Made by a program: the position numbers and the translations under genes | Origin: Legionella anisa | GTDB taxonomy: Bacteria; Pseudomonadota; Gammaproteobacteria; Legionellales; Legionellaceae | Direction: 5' to 3' | Assembly: GCF_001467525.1 (NCBI RefSeq) | Contig: NZ_LNXS01000045.1 | Coordinates: 1 to 61,951, forward strand | Length of the DNA: 61,951 nt | The notes under the pieces: generated by a model | The model's input: only the letters and a program-made list of their open reading frames with translations | The model's database searches: none | Told to the model about the DNA's origin: nothing | Part shown: in pieces, positions 18,602 through 28,000 of the stretch | Numbering within the stretch: position 1 is the stretch's first letter | How the letters are laid out: each line of letters opens with the position of its first letter

Positions 18602-19921
18602 TTATTCACCCAAAGCCCACAATCGTTTATTACGATCAATAATATAAACCGTACCATCATCGGCAATGGCTGGTGATGAAATGCCACCAGGTATACTCGT
18701 GTTTTTATCGACATCATCCAGATTTAAAGAAAATGAATGGAGTCCTTCTTGAGCGTTGACATAAACACGATTTCCTGAAATGGCTGGCGATCCCAGCGCC
18801 GCCCCAAGTGAATGTTCACTCATTTCAAATTGACGCAATAATCTCCCTCCTGCATCTAAAGCGACCACCCATGTACCCGCAGTAAAATAAATTTGACTAA
18901 GAAAAGATGCAGGGGGTGATTGTATGGCTTTGCGCGCTTTATACCATGGTTTTAATAATTCAGAACCTGTTAATAGATCATAAAAAGCTAAAGTACCGTC
19001 TTGTTGACCTGCAGCAACCATACTGCTTAGAAATATAGCCGGAGAAGCCCTTAATCTTGGTTTTGTTGAACGCTTATTCCATAAAGGCTGGAATTGTCGA
19101 TTTTGCCAGCGAAATGCTGATAATTGTTTGTAATTATCATCAACTACAATTACAGGTCTCGTGGAGAATGGACCAAAATCAGCGATGGCAATTGATGGCT
19201 CTGCCCACCCAAACAGTTGTTGTAGCGTTGGGCCACCCCCGCTTGGCTCAAATTCCATGCCATTAAGGAAATCCCAAATGCCGCCAAAAATACCTCCAAG
19301 AGTTACTCCTCCGCTCGTTTCAATCGGAGGAGGAGGATATTCTGAAACGAAAACATTATTTACTACTTGCCCCATTTGGTTGATAGCTAATAATTCCATT
19401 CTTGAGACAAGTTTAGTGAACAGTACCGGAATAAAAATGATTGGTTCTTGTGCATTCCATATTTTGGGTGATGATAGAGTATACCCATCCGTTATATTTC
19501 GATTTGGATTGATTGGAAAATTGAAAATCCAACGTAGCTGCCCATCGGGAGTTAAGCTATGTAATTTACTGTGAGCTACATAGGAAAATACGGTGCTGCC
19601 TCCTCGGTGATCACGAACTTTGGCTCTAAAAGTAGTAATCGCATAAATATTGCCATTTCTATCCACTGCGGGGCTACCAGCAATGATACTCCCGCGTTGA
19701 TCCAGCATTTTTTTCCATCTTATTGAACCCGTTGGCGAAATCGCCACGAGTTCACCCAATAAATTGCCAATATAAATGGTCCCATCATTGCCAATAACCG
19801 GTGAAGCAAAGGCTACAGGCCCCACTTCTACCTGCCATTTTGCAGAAGATACAGGCATGTTAAAAAGAGGGGCAAATCCCTGACTGGCTGCATTTGCTTG
19901 AAATTGATTCCAATAAGCCAT
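18602..19921 (-). CDS. PQQ-like beta-propeller repeat protein
   Basis: This is a 439-residue protein built from about six to seven beta-propeller blades of the PQQ/WD-like type. Repeated signatures include GNDGTIYIGNLLGELVAI, DRNGNIYAITT, VAAGQQDGTLAFYD and ADDGTVYIIDRNKRLWALGE. There is no signal peptide after the chosen start and no catalytic residues of quinoprotein dehydrogenases, so it is probably a binding scaffold. I chose the ATG at 19921 because a near-perfect AAAGGAGGT precedes it by six bases; the longer frame starting at 19957 has no such site. A deletion-bearing fragment of a second copy lies at 7541-7686. It follows the 19961-20551 gene by about 40 bases and may be co-transcribed. 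Confidence 0.8.
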   Translation of the reverse strand: MAYWNQFQANAASQGFAPLFNMPVSSAKWQVEVGPVAFASPVIGNDGTIYIGNLLGELVAISPTGSIRWKKMLDQRGSIIAGSPAVDRNGNIYAITTFRAKVRDHRGGSTVFSYVAHSKLHSLTPDGQLRWIFNFPINPNRNITDGYTLSSPKIWNAQEPIIFIPVLFTKLVSRMELLAINQMGQVVNNVFVSEYPPPPIETSGGVTLGGIFGGIWDFLNGMEFEPSGGGPTLQQLFGWAEPSIAIADFGPFSTRPVIVVDDNYKQLSAFRWQNRQFQPLWNKRSTKPRLRASPAIFLSSMVAAGQQDGTLAFYDLLTGSELLKPWYKARKAIQSPPASFLSQIYFTAGTWVVALDAGGRLLRQFEMSEHSLGAALGSPAISGNRVYVNAQEGLHSFSLNLDDVDKNTSIPGGISSPAIADDGTVYIIDRNKRLWALGE

Positions 19922-19960
19922 TTTAGTACCTCCTTTCACTAAAAACCTAAAAATCATCTA

Positions 19961-20551
19961 TTACTTAATCTTCGGCTGGCTTTCATTATCCATACTGTTT
20001 TTATTTATACTATTACTATCTTTTGTGTAGAAAAAAGAAGTAACTTGAGTGAATAATCCATATGCTACACTTCTCCATGAAGAGTCGGGCGCTTTAGGTT
20101 GTTTCGACTTTTCATTTTCATAATGTGATTCATATTCCGTTATGACTCTCTTTAGATCTCTATCAGGTCGATGGTATGCTAACTTGGAATGCATGTGTTG
20201 GAATGTTACAAACTGTGTCAAATAAGAAGATACAGTTTGGGGTGTAACTTCTTCAAATTGGATGTCATAATGATTCGTCTCTAATTCTTCTGCATTTTCA
20301 TGATCTCGCTCGTGCAGTAATGCCTGATATGGGCCTTCGTATCCTTCTATAGCAGATAAGAAACTATTATCTATCGTGCTCCATTCGGTAAGAGCTGCTT
20401 TTTCATGTTCAAGAGCAGTTGCCAATTTTTTAATAGCCACTTGATCACCTGCAAGAGCTGACGCCCTATTTTCAGGAGTATTATCTCGAGCAACCGCAAA
20501 AATGGTTAGAATGTTATTTGTAACTTTAATTTTAATTGTTATTGGATACAT
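19961..20551 (-). CDS. Hypothetical protein, helical, possible effector
   Basis: I do not recognise this protein (about 196 residues from the ATG at 20551; an ATG at 20593 is also in frame). It starts with a short hydrophobic stretch (ITIKIKVTNNILTIFAV), then a helical charged region (residues 35-155), and a second hydrophobic patch near the C-terminus (SVAYGLFTQVTSFFY) followed by an Asn/Ser/Lys-rich tail. The ATG at 20551 has AAGG five bases upstream, which favours it. It lies immediately upstream of the beta-propeller gene on the same strand and diverges from the kinase-like gene. Confidence 0.5.
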   Translation of the reverse strand: MYPITIKIKVTNNILTIFAVARDNTPENRASALAGDQVAIKKLATALEHEKAALTEWSTIDNSFLSAIEGYEGPYQALLHERDHENAEELETNHYDIQFEEVTPQTVSSYLTQFVTFQHMHSKLAYHRPDRDLKRVITEYESHYENEKSKQPKAPDSSWRSVAYGLFTQVTSFFYTKDSNSINKNSMDNESQPKIK

Positions 20552-20740
20552 TGTCGCCTTATGTACTATTGACAAATCTGCAGTGAAAAACATTTTTAAT
20601 TCTCACAAAGAATTGAAATATTTACATTATAGTTCAAATAAAATATTTATTGTTAAAATATTAATCCATATGATTTATTTATATCAAGATAATCTGTATA
20701 ATTCATCGCTTGTTTATTATTTTTCACAAAAGGATAGAGC

Positions 20741-21763
20741 ATGGCACTGTCTAAATTAGAAAGTTTGAACGACATGGAATTAGAAAATTGGGAAGACATA
20801 GAATGGACTAAACTTGGAGGTGGTGCATACAATGACGTTTATAGAAGTGGGGATGGGAAACATGTTTTTAAGATTCAGCACGCTGAATTAGATGATCTTG
20901 CTCGTTATCCTGATGTCCCCGAACGCTCAGTTAGATTATGGAATGAAATAAATCCTGATCTGCCTGCCTTTCTTGCTGTTACTCAATATGGTAAGGGGTG
21001 GATTTGTCCTTTTGTTTATGGCGTAGAACCTTCAGATGAAGAAATGAGTCGCGCCGTAATCGATATATTTAATAAAACAGGAAGAATTCTAGCCGATGCA
21101 CCAGGACAAGATAATTTTAAAAAAACTCCCGATGGTCGAGTAGTCTGTATTGATATAGGTATGGCTTTGAAAATAGATGCAAAAGACAAGCAACTTACTA
21201 TAGAGCAACTTTTTACAAAGCACCTTACAGGAGTTAAAAGTGAAACAAGTGCTAAAACGTGGAGAATTACACGTTCAGGATTTGAAACTTTTTTTCCCGC
21301 TGCAGCATTTAGAAAACCTATAACTGTAAATACGATTCAGGCATTATACTTTATAGCGTTTTATCGCCCCAATATTTCTAACGTGAATTTCTTTAACAAT
21401 TCTCCAGACCTTGTTCTCCAATTAGCTAAAGGATATAAGGGAGAAAAAATAGCGGACGCATTAGCTGCTTTAGACAGAGAAACAACAGTCAAAGCTTCTG
21501 CAGAAACACCTATATCTACTAAGGCTGGCGATAATTCTGAAAAGATTAATATAATTCAGTCTCCGGATGCTACGAAGACTCCAGTTCCTGGCTCATTATC
21601 CTTAAAAGAAAAAACCGAGATTACTCGAACATCGACAGGCAATTATGGCATGTTTAAACCGCAAATACCGAATGTTAACCGCCCAGCCCCAACTCCTGAA
21701 CATAAAAAGCAAGGGGTAGCATTTGAAGATGACCCTAACTCACCATCATCCTTCTGGGTTTAA
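20741..21763 (+). CDS. Kinase-fold protein, candidate effector
   Basis: This 340-residue protein has a recognisable but divergent kinase layout in residues 20-145: glycine loop LGGGAYNDVY (25-34), an ATP-anchoring lysine in HVFKIQ (Lys44), a catalytic-loop-like DAPGQDNFKKTPDG with Asn125, and the metal aspartate in CIDIG (Asp138). The catalytic aspartate spacing (Asp119, six residues before Asn125) is not canonical, so activity is uncertain; it could modify protein, lipid or small molecules. Residues 240-340 are low-complexity and rich in Thr, Pro and Lys, typical of a flexible C-terminal secretion tail. The start has AAAGGA six bases upstream. The function as an effector is inference. Confidence 0.6.
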   Translation: MALSKLESLNDMELENWEDIEWTKLGGGAYNDVYRSGDGKHVFKIQHAELDDLARYPDVPERSVRLWNEINPDLPAFLAVTQYGKGWICPFVYGVEPSDEEMSRAVIDIFNKTGRILADAPGQDNFKKTPDGRVVCIDIGMALKIDAKDKQLTIEQLFTKHLTGVKSETSAKTWRITRSGFETFFPAAAFRKPITVNTIQALYFIAFYRPNISNVNFFNNSPDLVLQLAKGYKGEKIADALAALDRETTVKASAETPISTKAGDNSEKINIIQSPDATKTPVPGSLSLKEKTEITRTSTGNYGMFKPQIPNVNRPAPTPEHKKQGVAFEDDPNSPSSFWV

Positions 21764-22378
21764 AAATTTTCTAATTATGGGTTAAAAGATTAGAGTGTTT
21801 TTATTTTCTTAAATTGCGGCTGACCACCAGGACATACAGTACCTACTTCTCATAAGCCGCCCTCTAATTCTAAAGTGGAAATAAGTTACTCCTGAAATAC
21901 ACTATTAAAGAAAATCCCTAAAATGGATGGATTCAGAATAAAATAATTAAGTGACTCTTTTGAGGATTAAATAATAGAACAAAAATTGAATAATTTTATA
22001 AAATCCACTGGCTCAAACTCAACATGAGTGCAGCCATTTTTATGATAGCTGGGTTAAATTTAAATTTTTTTGTCTTTTGATTTGTCTGCTGTAGTACTTA
22101 ATTTAGACTAATATTTAATCTATGTAGTATCAGATTCTGGATAAGCAGCTGATATCTTTGACGGAAGAACGAAATAAATACAAAGATCAAAACCCACATT
22201 ATATCCCGGGTAAAACGCCAAAATCACTAAGTCAATTACTCCAGCCAGCACAAAGAAATCTAGCGGATGCGTGTTTAATTCATCCCTTTGATGCCTGGTT
22301 CAATAGTCTATATAATCCTATATAAACTCAAATCAATGGTTGAGCAAAGACTCAATTATAGCTAGGTTAAGGATGCCC
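21764..22378. other. Gene-poor spacer with degraded sequence
   Basis: About 615 bases without an intact gene. Bases 21780-22090 are AT-rich and I recognise nothing in them. Bases 22091-22270 hold a remnant of the IQM-like gene (separate entry). The final 100 bases lead into the mltA-type gene and contain its AAGG ribosome site. Confidence 0.6.
22091..22270 (+). pseudogene. Remnant copy of the IQM-like effector gene start
   Basis: This stretch repeats two parts of the 17273-18553 locus: about 50 bases of its upstream region (GTACTTAATTTAGACTA and CAGATTCTGGA), followed by the codons for HLISLMEDRNKYKDQNPHY through SLSQLL. About 184 bases, including the start codon, are missing at the join. 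The frame then runs into unrelated sequence. It is a degraded duplicate about 4.8 kb from the intact gene. Confidence 0.75.
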
Positions 22379-23755
22379 ATGTTCCGATCCGCTTTAATAA
22401 TTGCCCTAATGACTTTTAGTATCATCACTCAAGCAGCCCTCCCCGCTGATCCAATCCAGCGCTGTTTAGATATTAGAAGGTTCGCAGACTTTACCACAAG
22501 ACAGAAAATGGCTGCCAAAGAACCCGGGGTGTTGCGCTTTAAATTTCATAAAATTTCAGCATCAGAGCTTCCGTTAAATAACCCTGTGGGCAATATGGAT
22601 GAAGTGATTAAAGCATTAAATAACCAGATTGAAAACTGCGATAAAAACCATGGTGAATTTCAGACAGTGACTCTTGCAGGTCGTCAATTCAAGCGCCAAG
22701 AATGGTGCCAAAATACCAACAAAAAAATGCTTGCTCTTGCAAAAGCTGCTCATGGCAATTTTCAAAAATATTTATCGAGCATCAAAAACGAATTTGACTG
22801 GTATAAAAGCGATGGCTGGCCTGAAAATCATGCCGGATTTAAACAGGGTGAGTTTCAATTTACCGCCTATTACGCGCCAGCAGCTGTTGAGGCTCGTACG
22901 CAACGCGGTGGGGCATTTTTATATCCTCTCTACAGCAACCCCGGTGTTGTAAGTGTCGCTTCGGAATGCAAAAAATTTAATTTGAAAGCCCCTCTTTGTG
23001 GCGTTGATCCGCTTACCAAAATGGTGCGCGGATTTTGTCTGAAAAATGCCAATGGCACATATTCTGTAGTGCCAGACCGACAAGAAATTGAGCACGGGGC
23101 GTTACCTCCAAAATATATTATTGGCTATGTTAAAGACCCCAATGACCCTGCTTTTTTAATGGTTCAAGGCTCTGGATCATTAATTCTTGACGGCAAAAAA
23201 TTTCGCATCAATTATGAGAGTTCCAATGGCAGGCCACGCACCATGCTTGGCCGGATAGTCCAATGCGCGCAAGACCCAACCTGTGGTGGCAACCTTAATG
23301 CAATGGAACGTTGCGCTAAAGATCCTAAATGTCATGATGAAGCAAAATTACGCTGTAATGTGTCTAAAAAAATTAGACAAAGTGGCGCATCAGAAAAGCA
23401 AATTCGCCAATATCTGGATAATCTACTTAACCGTGATAAAGCCGACGATTTGCGAAATCGCGACCAAAGTTATGTTTTTTTTGCTAAGGAAGATGGGGGT
23501 CCTTATGGTTCAGAAAATATTACTCTAACACCCCATGCATCATGCGCCACAGATCATAAAGTAATTCCTATTGGAATGAATTTTATCTATAGCTACAAAA
23601 AATCTACTTCCTGGTGTGTGGCCCAAGACCGAGGTGGCGCCATTATGGGGGCCCACGTTGACGTCTATAAGGGTGAAGGTAACCAAGCGGGTTTGGAAGC
23701 AAATGCGCTAAATCACCCTGGCTCATTATTTGTGGCTCTGCCAAAGCGTGAATAA
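22379..23755 (+). CDS. MltA-domain lytic murein transglycosylase-like protein
   Basis: This is a periplasmic peptidoglycan-cleaving enzyme of the MltA family. A signal peptide (MFRSALIIALMTFSIITQA) is present without a lipobox cysteine, so it is probably soluble rather than an outer-membrane lipoprotein like E. coli MltA. The MltA domain covers residues about 150-300 (FTAYYAPAA, MVQGSGSLIL) and a C-terminal 3D domain carries the catalytic aspartates (VAQDRGGAIMGAHVDVY). A Cys-rich insert (residues about 300-350, with CAQDPTCGGN and CAKDPKC) interrupts the two and is unusual. The start at 22379 has AAGG six bases upstream; in-frame TTG at 22340 and ATG at 22373 are less well placed. Confidence 0.85.
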   Translation: MFRSALIIALMTFSIITQAALPADPIQRCLDIRRFADFTTRQKMAAKEPGVLRFKFHKISASELPLNNPVGNMDEVIKALNNQIENCDKNHGEFQTVTLAGRQFKRQEWCQNTNKKMLALAKAAHGNFQKYLSSIKNEFDWYKSDGWPENHAGFKQGEFQFTAYYAPAAVEARTQRGGAFLYPLYSNPGVVSVASECKKFNLKAPLCGVDPLTKMVRGFCLKNANGTYSVVPDRQEIEHGALPPKYIIGYVKDPNDPAFLMVQGSGSLILDGKKFRINYESSNGRPRTMLGRIVQCAQDPTCGGNLNAMERCAKDPKCHDEAKLRCNVSKKIRQSGASEKQIRQYLDNLLNRDKADDLRNRDQSYVFFAKEDGGPYGSENITLTPHASCATDHKVIPIGMNFIYSYKKSTSWCVAQDRGGAIMGAHVDVYKGEGNQAGLEANALNHPGSLFVALPKRE

Positions 23756-23777
23756 AATGAGATAGAATATTTCATAA

Positions 23778-23802
23778 CTGTTGAGTCATTTTGACTCAAC
23801 AG
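23778..23802 (+). terminator. Hairpin terminator after the MltA gene
   Basis: A perfect 11-bp stem (CTGTTGAGTCA, three-base loop, TGACTCAACAG) lies 23 bases past the stop codon of the transglycosylase gene. It is followed by a modest T-containing tail (CTAATCTTTACTTTCT). Confidence 0.7.
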
Positions 23803-23950
23803 CTAATCTTTACTTTCTAATTTTGGGTAAAAATAAACTAAACCATATACTTACTTCGTGTCTGTTGATATACAGGATGTATTTTTATAGAAAATACACA
23901 TTGGGATATGTACCCTATTTAAACATAGAAATTTTCGTCACAGGGATTTC

Positions 23951-25384
23951 ATGATGATTAAACGTGAGCAAGAAATACTGGAACAGATAGCTAGAGCATT
24001 TATGGACGAATTATCCAAAGAAGTTCGCTTCGATTTAGTCTTTTCTGCGCTTTTTGAACTGGATAAAATTCAAAAAGGTCAAACAACCCAACTTTCTAAG
24101 GATCAGCGTGCAGAGATAAGTAGCGAAGAGGCTACAAAAGTACTACTCAATCGCATTGCAACCACAGAAAAAACAAATAATGCGGATATAAAAGCGGTTC
24201 GAAATATCCTAACTCAAATAATAAAAGACCCTGAAGCTTTTGGTTTAAGTGGAAAAATACGCTCTTTTTTTCTTTCCTACGTTAAAACTTCCATCACTGC
24301 TATAGGAGATAGGGTAGAAGAACAAATTATTCTTGCACACATACATCAAAAAGATTGGAGCATACGAAAAGTACTTTCCATTCAAGATTTAGGTACAAAT
24401 GCAGAAAACGCACAAATATTTGTTGATGCACTAAGAATGGGTAATTATGCGATCACCTCCAAATTTTCCCGCTGGGTAATCAACAAATACAGCGATGTGA
24501 CATTAAACCCCGCGCAAAGACCTATTGGTGCAGATGATATTTTACCACTTATTGCCTATGAGTTAGGACAAACTGATATTCGTGCCGAGGATATGGCCTC
24601 TTTAATGTACTTATATGATCATACTAAAGAAGATGATCAATATACTGCTTCCCTTATGTTTTCAGGGATACAGATTTCGCTTAATCGACAATCAGCACTT
24701 CAAAAAGCGCATCCAAAAGACAATCCATCACAAATTTTGATGAGATTACGGGCTGAACATGCAGCGTTCTTAAAGATGGATGATCCTGTGGGAAGTTTGA
24801 TTCAATGTGGAGTACCCTATGATCATGCAACCGATTCGGTTAATCTAAAAGAACATTATGAAGTGAATAAAATCAAAGCTTTTGCAAAAAGAAACAGAGA
24901 TTCCATTACGGCTCATTTAATCCTATTGAATATCAAAAGAGCCAGCCCTGACGATATTAATACCTTATTAGCCATCAAAAATCATATTATTAAATACATT
25001 AACTATTCAGAAACTCATCCACCCGAGAATTCACAGCAAACCTACACTAACCGCTTAAAAGCAGCGGAGGAGATGCTTGAAATACTTCAAAAAGGCGAAA
25101 CAATAAAAGATGACATTTTTCCAGGAATAAGGGCGCAAGCACATATCATTGCAATCAATAAGCCTGGTTTGAGGGAGTTGGGTTTTTTAGGTTGGTTACA
25201 TAACTTGACGGATAATCATAAGCCCCAAATCAGTATAGAAACCGCTGCGACTCTAAAAACCATTGATTTAATTATAGCACCTCAAGTGAGTGAATTACCC
25301 AAAGAAAATCCAGTAAAGCAAATAAGTCTCAAGCCTCCTCCTGGCGATGAATTAGCTAAGACGCATGCAATTCAATATCGCTGA
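23951..25384 (+). CDS. VPS9-like domain protein, candidate Rab GEF effector
   Basis: This 477-residue protein has no signal peptide or membrane segment. Residues about 130-245 resemble a VPS9 domain, the Rab5-family guanine nucleotide exchange module: GADDILPLIAYELGQTDI (193-210) matches the invariant DDLLP-Y block, and DDQYTASLMFSGI (228-240) matches the tyrosine-containing block, with Asp196 and Tyr231 at the places of the two residues essential for exchange. The helical bundle before residue 120 would correspond to the VPS9 helical neck. The remaining 230 residues are helical and unassigned. A role in diverting endosomal Rab proteins during intracellular growth is inference. A GGGA precedes the ATG. 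Confidence 0.6.
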   Translation: MMIKREQEILEQIARAFMDELSKEVRFDLVFSALFELDKIQKGQTTQLSKDQRAEISSEEATKVLLNRIATTEKTNNADIKAVRNILTQIIKDPEAFGLSGKIRSFFLSYVKTSITAIGDRVEEQIILAHIHQKDWSIRKVLSIQDLGTNAENAQIFVDALRMGNYAITSKFSRWVINKYSDVTLNPAQRPIGADDILPLIAYELGQTDIRAEDMASLMYLYDHTKEDDQYTASLMFSGIQISLNRQSALQKAHPKDNPSQILMRLRAEHAAFLKMDDPVGSLIQCGVPYDHATDSVNLKEHYEVNKIKAFAKRNRDSITAHLILLNIKRASPDDINTLLAIKNHIIKYINYSETHPPENSQQTYTNRLKAAEEMLEILQKGETIKDDIFPGIRAQAHIIAINKPGLRELGFLGWLHNLTDNHKPQISIETAATLKTIDLIIAPQVSELPKENPVKQISLKPPPGDELAKTHAIQYR

Positions 25385-25474
25385 TGCACGAATTAAAAAG
25401 GTTTAATAGTCTTCATGATTTTACTTATAAAGATGTCGGAGCAAAGCCCCGACTTACGTTTATTCCTATAAATA

Positions 25475-27460
25475 CTATTTCATAAAATCAACGGGTTGTG
25501 GGAAGCTTAGGTAATTCTTAGTCAATTGCTTTTCTTTTTGTTGGTTTGGATTCGCATTTTGACACCACTCGTTTGATTTAGGATGTTTCTCGCCATTACT
25601 CTTACTTACAATGCAAGATTGCTTATTGACAATTTCCGTTTTATTCGTCGGACATTGTGAAGACTCCATACCATCCGGACATGGCGCAAACTGAGTATTG
25701 ACGACAAAGGTATACACATTATCATTTAAATCAGTAAAGCGTACCTTGATAGGATATGAAGCGACCGTACCAACCCTGAAGCCAGCGATTTGACTGTTAT
25801 CCGGCATAATCACGTTTTGTTTGACTTGCTGACAATTCAAATCCCCAGCATCTTGATTAAATACACATACCCCATATTTTTTAAGCAAAGGCTTATTCAC
25901 CTGCTCAACCATAGATTGAGGTACACCAATTGCCACAGAAAAGCCATCTGCATAGTTAAACTGCTCTTCATTTTCAAGACCCTTAGTCCCGCCAACAGTA
26001 AAAATCAACCCATCCCCTAGCTCGCTCATGAAGCCAACTGCATCGTCAACAGAGAATCCATAAGCGTCCATAGCAAGATAGTCTTTATCATGAATCAGTT
26101 GGACATAAGGGTTGAACAATAATTCGGGGGTAATATTGGTTTCGTTGTAATTATATTGTAAATCATGGATGTACATAGATTGTATCTGAGCATGATTCCA
26201 TCCTGGAATCTTGGTATCAGCCAATGGGTTAGCCCCAGCACCACATCCCTCGTTGAAAGGGACCCAACCATAGATGTGCTTAATCGCTTCCCAGTAGTTA
26301 AATGGTACAGGATCCACGCCAGGTGTTAGGTTACACCTCTTATCAGCATACATTTGCAAGTATTGCTGATGATTTTGCTTAAAAAACTGCTGTACCGCGC
26401 CAAGTTTATCTTTTAAAACTCGCGGACAATCTATCTTTTGGGTGACGTATTTACTTACATCTTCATCCCAGTTGACACAAGAACCCCATAGATTTTGCAT
26501 ACGCTGAACCGATTCACCATAATGCAGTGATTTTTTTTGTTCTTCACTACATTTTCCATTAATACAGGACATCACAGTCAATACAGGCGGAAAACCATCA
26601 TTTGGCTTGACCGGTACATCATCCTCAGGGGGCAAAGTACCCGAACGCTGCGCAAAAATATTGTAGCCTCCTGGTAATTTCAATTCATTCAAATTGTAGA
26701 CTGGCCAGCCTTGTCCTATAGTGGTTTTTAGAAATGAATCAAGATGGCTTCTAAATGCAGTCAAAGACTGTGCGGATCCACTGTATCCAATATAGGGATT
26801 ATTCTTAGGACCTATAGCGACTGGCATGTACACATGATCCACATACGAAATGTTATACCCCACATTCTCTGGTTTTAATATCCGCACTGATTGCCCAGAG
26901 GGTATAATCGAGTCGCCAAAAGTATACTCTGATAACTGCGCGTATATATTTTCTGGAAATTGGACATCGCTTGAATAAGTGCTCAATTTACAGTCCGTGT
27001 TTTGTCCCTGACACGTAACGCTGGCAGGAGTTGCCAATGACGCATCTTTTTCGTTGCGCAGTCTGTCGTTTTTATCAGCTAACACAACACGTCCACCATT
27101 CCACCAGGTAATGTAACGATCTTTCGCTAACTCACTATATAAAGGTAATGTAATCGTTACCGATGAGCCGGGGGCTATTCCCGTGCCTTCGTTAACATAC
27201 AATTTGTAAACATATTTTGTTGGGTAAAGTTCCGTAGTCCGAAAACATCCCTGAATCCACTCATTTACCTCATTTTTACTTGTTGCCAACACTGGATAAA
27301 TCGTCGTATTTTCAGAATTGTTATAAATGGTTATCGTCTTTGGTTTGACCGTCATTGACTTTCCGTTGTAGTCTTTGCACACAACGTTCTCGGCAACAGA
27401 AACTTCCGCCCCCAATGACAAAACAACAGACCCTAAAGTAACAATCAGCGTTTTCAACAT
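25475..27460 (-). CDS. Large secreted Cys-rich protein of unknown function
   Basis: This is a 661-residue exported protein: from the ATG at 27460 it begins with a clear signal peptide (MLKTLIVTLGSVVLSLGAEVSVA) cleaved near residue 23; the longer in-frame start at 27502 would bury it. The N-terminal third (KTITIYNNSENTTIYPVL, TWWNGGRVVLAD) is beta-rich, reminiscent of thaumatin-like secreted proteins. The middle has paired cysteines (CINGKC, CGAG) and the block YGFSVDDAVGFMSELGDGLIFTVGG. About 16 cysteines suggest disulfides outside the cytoplasm. I cannot name a family with confidence; type II secretion or periplasmic location is possible. Confidence 0.6.
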   Translation of the reverse strand: MLKTLIVTLGSVVLSLGAEVSVAENVVCKDYNGKSMTVKPKTITIYNNSENTTIYPVLATSKNEVNEWIQGCFRTTELYPTKYVYKLYVNEGTGIAPGSSVTITLPLYSELAKDRYITWWNGGRVVLADKNDRLRNEKDASLATPASVTCQGQNTDCKLSTYSSDVQFPENIYAQLSEYTFGDSIIPSGQSVRILKPENVGYNISYVDHVYMPVAIGPKNNPYIGYSGSAQSLTAFRSHLDSFLKTTIGQGWPVYNLNELKLPGGYNIFAQRSGTLPPEDDVPVKPNDGFPPVLTVMSCINGKCSEEQKKSLHYGESVQRMQNLWGSCVNWDEDVSKYVTQKIDCPRVLKDKLGAVQQFFKQNHQQYLQMYADKRCNLTPGVDPVPFNYWEAIKHIYGWVPFNEGCGAGANPLADTKIPGWNHAQIQSMYIHDLQYNYNETNITPELLFNPYVQLIHDKDYLAMDAYGFSVDDAVGFMSELGDGLIFTVGGTKGLENEEQFNYADGFSVAIGVPQSMVEQVNKPLLKKYGVCVFNQDAGDLNCQQVKQNVIMPDNSQIAGFRVGTVASYPIKVRFTDLNDNVYTFVVNTQFAPCPDGMESSQCPTNKTEIVNKQSCIVSKSNGEKHPKSNEWCQNANPNQQKEKQLTKNYLSFPQPVDFMK

Positions 27461-27683
27461 AAATGGTATTCCATTAATTATTTTAGGGAAAATATAGCAC
27501 ACGCTTTATTTTTTATGGATTCACACGTGTGAATTTAACAGTTCTTTAACAAAAACAGATGCGGTAAATTAAGAAAATACGAGTTTCTATGCATACTTGT
27601 ACTTCTTTAGTCATTCAACTATTATTATGAAGCTGTTTCCTTGGCTGTTTAATTAGCTGTTTTTTATTATATGGAGATTGAAA

Positions 27684-27989
27684 ATGGATAAACGAAGCTT
27701 ACTTATTGCCGCCACAGCTGCCGCGTTGTTTACTTCAGGCGTTTATGCCTCTTCCGCCCTCGACAGTAATGGGGCTAGCTCGAACTCACCTACCAATCTA
27801 GCTAAGAACAACTGTAATGGTAAGAACAATTGCAGTGGCAAAAACGGCTGCAAGGGTAAAGACGGTTGCAAAGGCAAAAATGGCTGCAAAGGCAAAAACG
27901 GTTGTAAAGGTAAAAACTGCTGCAAAGGTAAAAACGGTTGTAAAGGTAAAAATAAATGCAAAGGGAAAAATAGCTGCAAGTCATCATAA
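27684..27989 (+). CDS. Cys-rich RiPP metallophore precursor (bufferin-like)
   Basis: This 101-residue precursor has a signal peptide (MDKRSLLIAATAAALFTSGVYA) and a C-terminal domain of hexapeptide repeats xCKGKN, with 11 cysteines in all and one CC pair. The next two genes encode an MNIO (DUF692) enzyme and a DUF2063 partner. MNIO enzymes are known to convert cysteines of such exported precursors (bufferins, HvfA) to oxazolone/thioamide or thiooxazole groups that bind copper. The likely role is periplasmic metal binding or copper tolerance. The start has GGAG seven bases upstream. The repeats differ from the EGKCG type of Haemophilus HvfA and look closer to bufferin-2-type precursors. Confidence 0.8.
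   Translation: MDKRSLLIAATAAALFTSGVYASSALDSNGASSNSPTNLAKNNCNGKNNCSGKNGCKGKDGCKGKNGCKGKNGCKGKNCCKGKNGCKGKNKCKGKNSCKSS
27803..27986 (+). repeat. 18-bp tandem repeats in the RiPP precursor gene
   Basis: About ten imperfect 18-base units (such as GGTTGTAAAGGTAAAAAC) encode the xCKGKN hexapeptides. The unit length in whole codons means copy number can change without a frameshift. Confidence 0.8.
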
Positions 27990-28000
27990 TATGTAACCCT

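Noticed and set aside
19161..19574. 137-codon plus-strand frame inside the beta-propeller gene
   Set aside because: Antisense to a clear repeat protein and without similarity to known proteins.
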